Shown: in pieces, positions 35,994-45,141 of the stretch
Layout of the letters: each line of letters starts with the position of its first letter
Position numbering within the stretch: position 1 is the first letter of the stretch
Source: Clostridioides difficile
GTDB taxonomy: Bacteria; Bacillota; Clostridia; Peptostreptococcales; Peptostreptococcaceae
DNA length: 64,000 nt
Reading direction: 5' to 3'
NCBI GenBank assembly: GCA_024919175.1
Contig: CP103804.1
Location: 1,984,001 to 2,048,000, forward strand
Position numbers and translations under genes: made by a program
Notes under the pieces: generated by a model
What the model was told of the DNA's origin: nothing
The model's input: the letters and a program-made list of their open reading frames with translations, nothing else
Databases searched by the model: none

Positions 35994-36686
35994 ATGTACA
36001 ATATACTAGTAGTAGATGACGATAAAGAGATTGTTGATTCAATAGAGATATATCTTAAATCAGAAGGATTTAAAATACATAAAGCATATGATGGAATGAA
36101 AGCATTAGAAGTAATAACAGAAAATGATATCCATCTAATCTTAATGGATATAATGATGCCTAAATTAGATGGAATCAAAGCAACTGTAAAAATACGTGAA
36201 GAAAGAAATATACCAATAATTTTAATTTCGGCAAAAAGTGAAGATACAGATAAAATAATGGGATTAAACATTGGAGCTGATGATTATATAACAAAACCAT
36301 TTAATTTATTAGAACTTGTAGCTAGAGTAAAATCCAACTTAAGGCGATATGTAGCTTTAGGTAATTATGAAGATACATGTAAAGAAATTTTAAAAAGTGG
36401 AGCTCTAGAGCTAAATACACTGACAAAAGAAGTTAAGATTGATGGCGAAAATATAAAAATGACACCAATTGAATATAAGATAATTGAACTTCTTTTAGAA
36501 AATAAAGGACGAGTCTTCTCAATAGATGAGATATACGAAAAAGTATGGAATGAAGAGAGTTTTAATTCAGAAAATACAGTAGCAGTACACATTAGACGAA
36601 TAAGAGAAAAGATTGAAATAAATCCAAAAGAACCAAGATTTTTAAAGGTGGTGTGGGGAGTTGGTTATAAGATTGAAAAATTTTAG
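35994..36686 (+). CDS. OmpR-family response regulator (system 2)
   Basis: This 230-aa regulator is closely similar to the one at 23700-24416: receiver with VVDDDKEIVD, phospho-Asp in LMDIMMP and ITKPF, then a winged helix with VHIRRIREKIE. It pairs with the kinase at 36882. RBS GAGGAAG precedes the ATG. A near-copy of this translation start region (GGAAGTGAAAGATATTGTAT) lies 50 bp upstream, separated by a palindrome. Confidence 0.9.
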   Translation: MYNILVVDDDKEIVDSIEIYLKSEGFKIHKAYDGMKALEVITENDIHLILMDIMMPKLDGIKATVKIREERNIPIILISAKSEDTDKIMGLNIGADDYITKPFNLLELVARVKSNLRRYVALGNYEDTCKEILKSGALELNTLTKEVKIDGENIKMTPIEYKIIELLLENKGRVFSIDEIYEKVWNEESFNSENTVAVHIRRIREKIEINPKEPRFLKVVWGVGYKIEKF

Positions 36687-36696
36687 CGGAAAACTT

Positions 36697-36867
36697 ATGA
36701 AAGAAAAGAGTTTAATATTTAATTGCATTTTGATTTTAGTTGTTTTTACTTTTACACAAATATTAGGAATTCTTATATGTTTTAACTTTTTCTCAAGTAG
36801 CTTAATGTACTCTATGGGAATTATGCTTGTATTGAATTTTATTTTATATAAGATATTGACGATGTAG
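36697..36867 (+). CDS. Possible small membrane protein between regulator and kinase
   Basis: A 56-aa frame with two hydrophobic segments (LIFNCILILVVFTFTQILGIL; MGIMLVLNFILYKIL) fills the gap between the two system 2 genes. Its ribosome site is weak. In system 1 the kinase begins in this frame, so this may be a relic of the original kinase N-terminus or a small accessory membrane protein. Confidence 0.4.
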   Translation: MKEKSLIFNCILILVVFTFTQILGILICFNFFSSSLMYSMGIMLVLNFILYKILTM

Positions 36868-36881
36868 ATGAGGTGAACAAC

Positions 36882-38960
36882 TTGGAGAAATATAGAGCAT
36901 TAAAGTTAGTAGCATTAATAATAGTATCTATTTCGTTTCCATTAGCCATACTATTTGCGTCAATAGGGCTTGCTGAGCCTAAACATAATATACAAAAAAC
37001 TTCTACAAGTAGTGGAATTATTCGAATATCTGATGATTTTTATGACAGTAATATGTTTGATGAAAGTACAGTGCAAGATATATTGTACAATTTGAAACCA
37101 TTTGTAGATAGTGGATATAGCAACGTAGAAAAATCACAATTAAATTATCAATATTCTAAAAAAGAAGGAGAGGGGAAAAACATTACTTTAAGTAATGATT
37201 TTAATAATTATGATGGCTTTGTAAATAATAAACTATCACCTCAGGAATATTTAAATTCTTTGAAAAATATAAAAGTGTATATTAAAAATACATATACAGG
37301 AGTGTTTTATACTAACACACTATATGATGATTTAGATGAATTTAAGCAAAAATCAAAGGGTTATTGTGATGTAGAAATAGTAGCAGGAGCAGAAAAAAGT
37401 TCTTATACTAAAAAGCTAAATGGGAAAAAATTTAAATTAAATAATATCGATTTAAAACTAAATAGTATAGATGAGGCATTTGAAGCTTATATATCCTTTC
37501 CTAAAGAGCTAAGTATTGATGATGGAATTGTATACAATAACTTTGAAACATTTAATCAGGCTACAGAAAAAGTGAAATTATTTTTTGTAGCTAGTTTAAT
37601 TTTAGCTATTATATGTTTATTGTCCATGATATTATGTAAACGAATTAAATGTGAGGCATTAAAAAAAGATAATGTATTGTTATTGATATACAATAAAATA
37701 CCCATGGAATTTAATGCAGTAATAATAGTTATCTCAATAATACTTCTATTTCTGTATGTTATTAATACATCCTATGATATTTATATTATATTACTAATTT
37801 CTATAGCATCATTAATAATTTCAAATAATATATTTTTTATAACTGTTCAGTTAAGTCATTTGGAAAATAAAATGTGTATATTTAAGTCAAGTATTATAGT
37901 AAGAGTGATTTTATGGTTAATAAAAACTGTAAGGGAGGTCATTAACGCTATAAAAAAAATATCTTTAGCAAGAAAAGTTATTGGTATAGTAATAATATCC
38001 TTGCTTTTAATAATTGTAATCAGTGCTCAAAGTGTAAGCCTAGGATTGTTGCTTTCTATATGTATATTTTTAGGTTTTGCACTTTATATAACCAAAAGAC
38101 TTTCTTATTTGAGTTATGTGATAGAAGGCACCGAAAAAATAAAAGAGGGTGAATTAGACTATAAGATAAAAATTAGTGGAAATGATAATTTTACATCTTT
38201 AGCAGAAAATATAAATAACATTGGAGAAGGTCTAGACAAAGCAATAGAAGAACAGGTAAAAAGTGAAAGGATGAAATCTGACCTTATAACTAATGTATCT
38301 CATGATTTAAAAACTCCACTTACCTCTATAATAAATTATGTAGATTTAATTAAAAAAGAAGACTCTATACAACCAGAATATATAAACGATTATATAAATG
38401 TATTAGAATCAAAGTCAAAGAGGTTAAAATTATTGATAGAGGATTTATTTGAAGCGAGTAGAGTAAGTAGTGGTAATATAGAGTTACAAGTTAGTAAAAT
38501 TGACTTGGTGCAACTCTTAAGACAAAGTATAGGTGAACTAGAAGAAAAGTTGTCTGTAAATAATCTAAGTATAAGATTAAATGTTCCAAATGAAAAAGTG
38601 TATATATGGGCAGATGGAAGAAGAATGTATAGGGTTTTTGAAAATCTTTTGTCAAATATAGCTAAATATTCTTTAGAAAGTACCAGAGTATATCTCGATG
38701 TTTATGAGAGTGGAGATGATGTGAAGATAGTTATGAAAAACATATCTTCATATGAATTAAATTTTGACCCAAGTGAGATTATGGAAAGATTTAAAAGAGC
38801 TGATGAATCAAGAAATACTGAAGGTAGTGGATTAGGACTTGCTATTGCAAGAGATTTAGTAAATTTACAAGGTGGAAAATTCTATATAGAAATAGATGGG
38901 GATTTGTTTAAAGCAAATTTAGAATTTCAAAGATATGAAGAAGAAATAAGGATAGATTAA
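36882..38960 (+). CDS. Sensor histidine kinase (system 2)
   Basis: This kinase of about 692 aa has an N-terminal TM (about residues 8-28), an extracellular region of about 200 residues, several more TM helices (about 235-420), a HAMP-like region, HisKA NVSHDLKTPLTS and HATPase GSGLGLAIA. It is longer than the system 1 kinase, mainly through the extracellular domain, so the two likely sense different cues. TTG at 36882 is preferred because GAGGTG is 6 nt upstream; GTG at 36873 is the alternative. Confidence 0.85.
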   Translation: MEKYRALKLVALIIVSISFPLAILFASIGLAEPKHNIQKTSTSSGIIRISDDFYDSNMFDESTVQDILYNLKPFVDSGYSNVEKSQLNYQYSKKEGEGKNITLSNDFNNYDGFVNNKLSPQEYLNSLKNIKVYIKNTYTGVFYTNTLYDDLDEFKQKSKGYCDVEIVAGAEKSSYTKKLNGKKFKLNNIDLKLNSIDEAFEAYISFPKELSIDDGIVYNNFETFNQATEKVKLFFVASLILAIICLLSMILCKRIKCEALKKDNVLLLIYNKIPMEFNAVIIVISIILLFLYVINTSYDIYIILLISIASLIISNNIFFITVQLSHLENKMCIFKSSIIVRVILWLIKTVREVINAIKKISLARKVIGIVIISLLLIIVISAQSVSLGLLLSICIFLGFALYITKRLSYLSYVIEGTEKIKEGELDYKIKISGNDNFTSLAENINNIGEGLDKAIEEQVKSERMKSDLITNVSHDLKTPLTSIINYVDLIKKEDSIQPEYINDYINVLESKSKRLKLLIEDLFEASRVSSGNIELQVSKIDLVQLLRQSIGELEEKLSVNNLSIRLNVPNEKVYIWADGRRMYRVFENLLSNIAKYSLESTRVYLDVYESGDDVKIVMKNISSYELNFDPSEIMERFKRADESRNTEGSGLGLAIARDLVNLQGGKFYIEIDGDLFKANLEFQRYEEEIRID

Positions 38961-39209
38961 AATAAAAGAAAATTTCAAGATATAATATGATTTTTATAGA
39001 AAAAGTAAAAAAATAAAATGTTTTTTATAAAATAATTATATAAAATATTTTTAAAGCAAGGAATGCTTTTAATTCATTTTATGAGAATATAGATAGATTT
39101 GTGTAAATATATTTTTTCTTACTAAATATTACTGGAAATTTTGATATGCTTTCTTTATAGTAGATAGTTGAAATAATAAAAGCTAACGCTATGAAGGGAG
39201 TATATTTTT

Positions 39210-39287
39210 ATGTCACGAAAATCCAAAACAAATTTTGAGACAAAAACCAAAGTGCTTGACATACATACTGTATGTATGTTATATTGA
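39210..39287 (+). pseudogene. Truncated transposase-like ORF start
   Basis: A 25-codon frame with a good RBS (GAAGGGAG) begins MSRKSKTNFETKTKV and then runs into the glyoxalase promoter. The N-terminus resembles OrfA proteins of IS3-type elements. The truncation suggests the following cassette lies next to an insertion-element remnant. Confidence 0.35.
39256..39285 (+). promoter_or_regulatory. Promoter with TetR-type operator
   Basis: TTGACA (39256-39261) and TATATT (39280-39285) flank a palindrome, ACATACATAC-T-GTATGTATGT (39259-39279), with perfect 10-bp arms. Bound repressor would cover the promoter. The TetR-family gene in the same operon is the obvious candidate. Confidence 0.8.
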
Positions 39288-39316
39288 TGGTACAAAATAT
39301 AAAGGAGATTATTTTT

Positions 39317-39739
39317 ATGAAAAATAGTTTTTACCCCGTACTAATGTGTAATGATATAAGAAAAGAAGCAGATTTTTTTATAGAATTATTTGACTTCAAG
39401 GAAACCTTTAATAGTGACTGGTATATTAGCTTAAAAGACAATGAAGAATTTGAGTTGGCATTTATTGATAGTTCACATGATACAATACATAAACTGTATA
39501 GAAAACAGTGTGAGGGTATTATTCTTAATATTGAAGTTGACGATGTAAATACTGTATATTCAGAAGTAATTAGTAGAAAAAAATCATCAATCTTGTTAGA
39601 TATAAGAAATGAAGAATATGGTCAAAGACATTTTCTTATTGAAACTCCAAGTAAAATTTTGGTTGATATTATTCAAATAATCCCGCCATCAGATGAGTAT
39701 CTTGAAAATTATAAGAAATCAAGTGATGAAAATGACTAA
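39317..39739 (+). CDS. Glyoxalase/bleomycin-resistance fold protein
   Basis: This 140-aa VOC-superfamily protein starts NSFYPVLMCNDIRKEADFFIELFDFKETFNSDWYISLKD and ends in a paired beta-alpha module (GILLNIEVDDV-like and GQRHFLIETP). Members bind or modify small toxic compounds. The start at 39317 follows AAAGGAGA; the longer frame begins inside the promoter. It is the first gene of a TetR-controlled cassette with a DNA alkylation repair protein, so a role against an electrophile or drug is plausible. Confidence 0.75.
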   Translation: MKNSFYPVLMCNDIRKEADFFIELFDFKETFNSDWYISLKDNEEFELAFIDSSHDTIHKLYRKQCEGIILNIEVDDVNTVYSEVISRKKSSILLDIRNEEYGQRHFLIETPSKILVDIIQIIPPSDEYLENYKKSSDEND

Positions 39740-40322
39740 AAATAAAAAAGAATTAGCATCTATAAATACTACAAAAAATTTGATTGATATTGCACGTAAT
39801 CATTTTTCAACTTATGGCTATGAAAAGACCTCATTAGAAGCTATAGCAGAAGAAGCTAATATGACTAGAGGTGCAGTATATCACCATTTCAAAAATAAAA
39901 AGAATCTATTTAAAGCAGTTTTGAATCTTGTTCAGTATGAAGTTGGATTAAACGTAGAAAAAGAAGCTATGACATCTGAAGATATATGGGAACAGTTAAT
40001 TTTAGGTTGTGTTGGATTTGTACAATCAGCTACTTTAGAATCTAACAAAAGAATATTATTAATTGAAGCACCTAATATTATAGAGTGGAGAGAGTGGAAA
40101 AAAATGGATAATGAGAATTCTGTTTTACTTTTGGAAGAACAACTCTTAATTGCTCAAAAAAATGAAAAATTAATAGAGTTTGATATTCATATAATTTCAC
40201 ATATGATTTCTGGTGCATTAAATGATTTATCTATTTTTCTTGCAGAAACCAATACTTTAGATAGAAATCAAGTTTATAGAGCTGTTTATCATTTATTGAA
40301 AGGATTTAGAAAAGATGGCTAA
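39726..40322 (+). CDS. TetR-family repressor
   Basis: This protein of about 198 aa has an N-terminal TetR HTH (ARNHFSTYGYEKTSLEAIAEEANMTRGAVYHHFKNKKNLF) and a divergent ligand domain. It overlaps the end of the glyoxalase gene by 14 nt and likely represses its own operon through the palindrome at 39259-39279. ATG at 39726 or 39732 could be used; neither has a strong ribosome site, which suggests coupling. Confidence 0.88.
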   Translation: MKMTKNKKELASINTTKNLIDIARNHFSTYGYEKTSLEAIAEEANMTRGAVYHHFKNKKNLFKAVLNLVQYEVGLNVEKEAMTSEDIWEQLILGCVGFVQSATLESNKRILLIEAPNIIEWREWKKMDNENSVLLLEEQLLIAQKNEKLIEFDIHIISHMISGALNDLSIFLAETNTLDRNQVYRAVYHLLKGFRKDG

Positions 40323-41067
40323 GAAAGTGAAAGACTATTATGACATTGAATATGTAAACTTCTTGGCTGAAAAAATAAAATCAGTATATCCAGAATTTAT
40401 TATTAATAAGTTCTTTTCACTGACAAAACCAACTATTGAATTATTAGAATTCAATCAAAGACAGGAGTTATTAGCAAATGCTTTAAAAGAGTCTATTAAT
40501 TTAAATTATTCGGATGCTATTAATGTTTTTGAGAAAATATTAGGTCCAGAGTTAGAAGGCAGTTTAGGCATGTTTACAGAAGGTTATTGGTTATGGCCTA
40601 TTGGAAAGTATGTTGAGAAGTTTGGGGGAGAAAATTTTGAAGTAAGCACAACTTTCAGTAAGGAGTTGACAAAAAGATTTACTAGTGAGTATTGTATGCG
40701 TACCATAATAAATAATTTTCCAGAACAGTCTATGGCTTTGCTTTTGGAGTGGAGTAAAGATAGTAATAAAAGAGTTCGTAGATTAGCCAGTGAATGTATT
40801 AGAATACGATTGCCATGGGCAAAAAAAATGTATGTTGCCTTAGAATATTTTGATAATTATTTTGAATTATTGTCTAATCTAAAAGATGATACAGATAAAA
40901 CCATTCAAAAGAGTGTAGCAAATAATCTAAATGATTTATACAAAGAAGAGCAAGAAAAATTTGAATTAATTATTTCTCGTTGGCAAACAGAAAATATAAC
41001 AAAAGAATGTCAATGGATTATTAAACATGCTTCAAGAACAAAAAATAAAAAGCAAGAATGTATGTAG
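40315..41067 (+). CDS. DNA alkylation repair protein (HEAT-like, AlkC/AlkD family)
   Basis: This 250-aa alpha-helical repeat protein matches DNA alkylation repair glycosylases (GMFTEGYWLWPIGKYVE, EWSKDSNKRVRRLASECIRIRLPW). Such enzymes excise alkylated bases such as 3- or 7-methyl purines. It overlaps the TetR gene by 8 nt. Coupling of a glycosylase with a VOC protein under one repressor suggests an inducible response to alkylating or DNA-binding toxins. Confidence 0.8.
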   Translation: MAKKVKDYYDIEYVNFLAEKIKSVYPEFIINKFFSLTKPTIELLEFNQRQELLANALKESINLNYSDAINVFEKILGPELEGSLGMFTEGYWLWPIGKYVEKFGGENFEVSTTFSKELTKRFTSEYCMRTIINNFPEQSMALLLEWSKDSNKRVRRLASECIRIRLPWAKKMYVALEYFDNYFELLSNLKDDTDKTIQKSVANNLNDLYKEEQEKFELIISRWQTENITKECQWIIKHASRTKNKKQECM

Positions 41068-41588
41068 TACTTATATTCAAAAAGAGGTCTAAAAATGAAG
41101 CAATTAAATAATTAAAAATTACAATCATTAGAGAGCCAGCCGCAAAGACTCAAAGCCTTGTTCTATAGGCTTTACGGGCATTTATACTATTGGTAGATAC
41201 TTCACGTTTCTTCTCATAAATCCTTATGTCTTGCTTTTGGAAAAATGACCCGTCAGCTTGTTATCAAGTGCAGGACTGTGTCTGCCCATTCTTAACGCCG
41301 TCATGCCTAAAGGCACGGATAAATTGACTCAAGTGTCCCAACGATAGAGGGATTTGAGGATTTTGAGGAATAGTCCTTTTCCTCTTGCATGAAGATACAG
41401 CAAAGTAAAAAGCCCAGTCAAGAATGCTTGGCACCATTTATGGTGACAGGTTCTTGACTGGGCTTTTTAATTCCTGTGGTGGTTAATAAAGAGGATAAAG
41501 AGAAAAATTGTTCATTTATGAGCGTGCTGTGAATGTTCCATAACTTCCGTAATAATATTTACCATATCCTTAAAGCCCAGCAAATACG
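41068..41588. other. GC-richer non-coding segment downstream of cat
   Basis: Base composition changes sharply from about 41130 to 42290, with GC-rich words such as GACGGCG and GGCACGG that are rare elsewhere in the window. A strong hairpin (AAAAGCCCAGTCAAGAA to TTCTTGACTGGGCTTTT, 41408-41468) terminates cat. The minus frame at 41512-41616 encodes 34 plausible residues (LLGFKDMVNIITEVMEHSQ), overlapping the cat 3' end. No complete gene or inverted-repeat ends were found. Confidence 0.5.
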
Positions 41589-42284
41589 CTATTTCCTCAT
41601 AGTCTGCATTTCGCATACAATATCGGCTGAAAGGTTCAATGTATCTATCATATCGGTCAGTTCATTAATCTTCTTATTTAAAAAGTGATAAAATTGTGAA
41701 ATATGCAACCCATCTACCAACGCATGATTACACAGTACAGATACAGGAATTAATATTTTTGAATCTTGCTCAAAATATCTTCCCCATGTAATTCTAGGAT
41801 TACTATCTGCAGGAGTGGGAACCGGATTGATAAGTGCCGTATAGGAAAACCATGGTAATGTTGATATAAAAATCAGCTCATTTTGGTCATCAGCATGGTC
41901 CTCTGTATTCTTAGCCGTTTTTGCATTTTCCTGTGCCTGAATAGCATAGGGTAAATAATCTTGAAATTGCATACTACAATCGAGCGTACAATAGCAATAT
42001 GTCCCATCTTCTAAAGATACCGTATGCGAAGTTTTACAAACTTCATATTCTGCTATTTTATTGTCCATAATCCTTTGCCTAAATTCCGGAACACAATTAG
42101 CTGATTTTGCAATGCAATAGCAAAATGAAAGAAAAAATGGGAGTTTCTTCTTCTTTATCTGTGCAATAAATTTTGTGATATCTACATTAACTGTTACCCC
42201 GACGTAAGGGTATGATAAACTGCGAAAATAATCAAAATGACTTTTTCTTTTGTACTGATTCATATCTAAATATTGAAGATTCAT
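41589..42284 (-). CDS. cat: Chloramphenicol acetyltransferase
   Basis: This 231-aa CAT-fold protein (MNLQYLDMNQYKRKSHFDYFRSL) has the catalytic segment NHALVDGLHIS. The His that acts as base and the structural Asp are kept, although the first His of the usual HH pair is Asn. It should transfer acetyl from acetyl-CoA to chloramphenicol. Codon use is GC-richer than in neighbours, which indicates recent acquisition. The last 15-20 residues run past the usual CAT end and overlap another frame, so a frameshift near the C-terminus is possible. Confidence 0.85.
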   Translation of the reverse strand: MNLQYLDMNQYKRKSHFDYFRSLSYPYVGVTVNVDITKFIAQIKKKKLPFFLSFCYCIAKSANCVPEFRQRIMDNKIAEYEVCKTSHTVSLEDGTYCYCTLDCSMQFQDYLPYAIQAQENAKTAKNTEDHADDQNELIFISTLPWFSYTALINPVPTPADSNPRITWGRYFEQDSKILIPVSVLCNHALVDGLHISQFYHFLNKKINELTDMIDTLNLSADIVCEMQTMRK

Positions 42285-42923
42285 AGTTTACACATCCTTT
42301 CACTATAAGTTTTCTGTTTTCTCCTTGTCTGCCGATTTGTAGAAAATATAAAATTAATCTGCATTATTTCATGCTACCCTTGCGCGTGCAAAACAAATAT
42401 AATTCTGCACATATTTTATAAAAAATAATACCATAAAATCCCACCCAGTTCAAGCGATAAACTTTAGATTTTGATAATGTTTGTACATGAGCAATCCTCT
42501 ATTATTGCCATTACGTCTATCAATTCTTGAACTTTGACAGTTTGATTTTGAGCACTACTCAAAAAACTTAGAAACCTTTACACATTTTGTCATATCAAAG
42601 CTCTTTCGTAAATGGTAAATTCAATTCTTAAAGCTTAAATTATTGATGATAAATCTAGTATTTAAGCAATAATCTGAATTTCTATTTTAAAATTATCATA
42701 AACTTAAAAAAGAGTTTAGAGAAAATGTTAACATCACCAAATTAAAAAATAATTCATTATGTTTGAAAAAAAAATTTGAATAACAAATGGCAATGTATTT
42801 TAAAAAACTAGATACTAATGATACTATAGAAATAAATATAGGTAATTATTCTTTATATATTGAGAATATAAAGAATAATTAAAACTCTAATTTTAATGTG
42901 ATGTAAATAAAAAGGAGAGTGTG
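42285..42923. other. Intergenic region upstream of cat, possible gene fragments
   Basis: It contains the cat promoter side (a TTGCGCGTGCAA palindrome near 42379), then AT-rich sequence. A 31-codon frame at 42787-42882 (MAMYFKKLDTNDTIEINIG...) lacks a ribosome site and looks like a fragment. No intact gene was seen. Confidence 0.4.
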
Positions 42924-43343
42924 ATGAAAGTTAAAACAAACATAAGCTTAATTGTTTTTGTAATTTCGATATTGGCTATCCTATACTTTTTTGTAATTGT
43001 ATCTCCCTTTATCAAAATGTATGATTTACTTAGTGAAAATACTATACCATCAAAAGCAACGAAAATATCATATTTCTGTTTGACTACACCAATATTTATC
43101 GCATATACTGGGATAATATTGTATTACTTTCGAAGAATAACTTTTTTAAAATGCATAAACTATCCCCTTATTATCATCAATGTTTACTTTGGAACATTTG
43201 CTTGTCTAATGGTATTTGGAGGAAGTGTTTTGTGGTTGCTGGTAGCAACTTTTTTCTTTTTTATATTGTCGCTCTTTGGAAGTTTTTTTGTTGGAATTTT
43301 TAAGGATATTCATTATTTTAGAAGATGGAAATTCTCAAAATGA
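42924..43343 (+). CDS. Small membrane protein, four TM segments
   Basis: I do not recognise this 139-aa protein. It has TM segments around residues 8-28, 45-68, 75-95 and 98-120, with a short basic C-terminus (HYFRRWKFSK). The start at 42924 is chosen because AAGGAG is 6 nt upstream. It stands alone between cat and an immunity-like gene in an accessory region. A hairpin (ACTCTATAAGAAAA/TTTTCTTATAGAGT, 43439-43483) follows. Confidence 0.65.
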   Translation: MKVKTNISLIVFVISILAILYFFVIVSPFIKMYDLLSENTIPSKATKISYFCLTTPIFIAYTGIILYYFRRITFLKCINYPLIIINVYFGTFACLMVFGGSVLWLLVATFFFFILSLFGSFFVGIFKDIHYFRRWKFSK

Positions 43344-43609
43344 GCAATTAATAAAAAAATAAATAAAAAATGATATTATGTAAGTAAGAAGATGGCAAGA
43401 TGATATCTTTCTAGTGAAAAAAGAGTAATTATAAAAAAACTCTATAAGAAAATTGTATTTTTTAAAATATTTTCTTATAGAGTCAAACGTATATTGTATA
43501 TAATGCTAATAGTTTTCTATTATTTGGAGTAATTACATATATTATGAAGAGTAAAAAACAGATTTACTAATATTGATGATAAATTTGAACTTATAATCAA
43601 CCTAATATC

Positions 43610-44698
43610 TTAAAAATATATTGGATTCATAAATGGTATTACAAGTTCCGCGACCTCTCCATCTGAATCAAATCCCCAATATCCGCTGTAAATACCATCA
43701 CCCATACCACTTGTGAACATAATTAATCTGTAGGATGTTTGTGGTAATTGCCAAAGTAAGAAATTGCCATCTTTATTTTGTATATTTGGGTGCATTTCAT
43801 GACTTTTTTGAAAAAGTGTTGCAAAATAATCATTATATTTGTTTTTGCCTGGATTTTCATTTTGCCATTTTGTTATAAAATTGCTGTACTCTTTTGCGGT
43901 TTTTGCATCTGAAAAACAGGCTAATCCTGTATCCACACCAAAGAAAGTCCATGCTCCTGATTTTCCGAAATCTTCGCTTTTCTTTCCTTTTGGCATTGCA
44001 ATTTCATATTTGATAGGTTTTTTGTCATTGATAATTAATCTTGCTGCTGCAATTCTAAGTCCTGCAATTTTAGAATGGCAGATAGAAATTTCTACTAAAT
44101 AACTTCCAACAGGGATTTTTCTTTCTAAATAAGTCATATATTCGCTACCTAAATACGCAAGAGGGTCTGCAAGGACAACTTCTCCACTTGGGAAATCTGT
44201 TTCTCCTATTATGAATTGTTCCAGTTTATTACTTTTTTGAAACAACCCTTGAAAGAATTCTATTGAATAGTTCTCATGATTTAAAAATTTTAGGTTCTTT
44301 TCAAATGCTATTTGTGCAGGATGTTTAACTTGTTCTCTAATTTCTTTTCCTGTATTTGTATCAATAAAATATTTTCCACTTTTATCAGAGTGAAACTCTA
44401 AATCAGTTCCTACTGGCATATAAAAAATATTCAAAGCAGTTGGCTCAATGTCAATAAGTGTATTGAAATCTACAATTGCCATATTCTTAGGATTATCTAC
44501 ATATTCCTGTGTATCTTTATCACCAAAAGCAATCCATCCATTTCCAAACTCACTATACTCTCTAAAAAACCACTTAAGTTTTGATGTTCCACTGAGAATC
44601 GATTTGCTGACAATACAACCACCTGCACCAGTAATATACTGTTTTATTTCTGTATCTTCGACTTTTGTTTCCTTTTTATTTTCGCTACACAGTTCCAT
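43610..44698 (-). CDS. Immunity-like protein: Imm33/DUF2185-like plus DUF4241
   Basis: This 362-aa cytoplasmic protein has an N-terminal part (about residues 15-95: GGCIVSKSIL, GNGWIAFGDKDTQEYVDN) that resembles the DUF2185/Imm33 immunity fold. The C-terminal part (about 150-360: LADPLAYL, PVGSYLVEISICH, GDGIYSGYWGFDSDGEVAELVIPF) resembles DUF4241. Both families occur beside polymorphic toxins. No toxin gene was found next to it, so it may be an orphan immunity gene. The start at 44698 follows AAGGAG. Confidence 0.65.
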   Translation of the reverse strand: MELCSENKKETKVEDTEIKQYITGAGGCIVSKSILSGTSKLKWFFREYSEFGNGWIAFGDKDTQEYVDNPKNMAIVDFNTLIDIEPTALNIFYMPVGTDLEFHSDKSGKYFIDTNTGKEIREQVKHPAQIAFEKNLKFLNHENYSIEFFQGLFQKSNKLEQFIIGETDFPSGEVVLADPLAYLGSEYMTYLERKIPVGSYLVEISICHSKIAGLRIAAARLIINDKKPIKYEIAMPKGKKSEDFGKSGAWTFFGVDTGLACFSDAKTAKEYSNFITKWQNENPGKNKYNDYFATLFQKSHEMHPNIQNKDGNFLLWQLPQTSYRLIMFTSGMGDGIYSGYWGFDSDGEVAELVIPFMNPIYF

Positions 44699-45141
44699 AA
44701 GAATTCTCCTTACTTTCAAAAATTTTTTGATAATAAATATAATAGACATTGACATTATTTTATTTGATGCTAAATTTGTTATCTTTCAATTTATTTATTA
44801 AATATATCGTATCATACCTGTATACTAAAGTCTGTGTTTTTCTGATTCTAGTAAAGATACTTATTTCAATCTGTATGGTAATAATTGTATTTGATTGTAT
44901 AAAATCATTACAGTACTATTTATTTAAGTAGACATGATTTAGTTTTTTTTATTCAGTATAGCTTGTTTTTTGAAAAAAATATGTGTTACTCACATATTTT
45001 TTTCAAAATATTTTTTAGTATCGTTTATCTTTTGGATTAGAGTTAAACTGTGCAAAATTATAGAATAAGGTAAAATCATGTGCAATTATTTGGTATGGCA
45101 CTATGTATTTAAAATATAGATAATAAAATTAAGGAGGCAGT
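44699..45141. other. Regulatory region before the PRD regulator
   Basis: A perfect 16-bp hairpin (TTGAAAAAAATATGTG/CACATATTTTTTTCAA, 44970-45006) is followed by a partial T-run. It could be a terminator or operator. No gene was seen. Confidence 0.5.

Noticed and set aside
41130..41200. GCAAAG/AGCC segment resembling a second c-di-GMP or other riboswitch core
   Set aside because: The surrounding bases do not make the aptamer helices, and no gene or terminator is placed for it; it belongs to the GC-rich cat segment.
45090..45110. TATGGCAC before the PRD regulator as a sigma-54 promoter
   Set aside because: The -24 element fits, but the -12 GC element is absent (ATTTA at that position), and the regulator is not an EBP.
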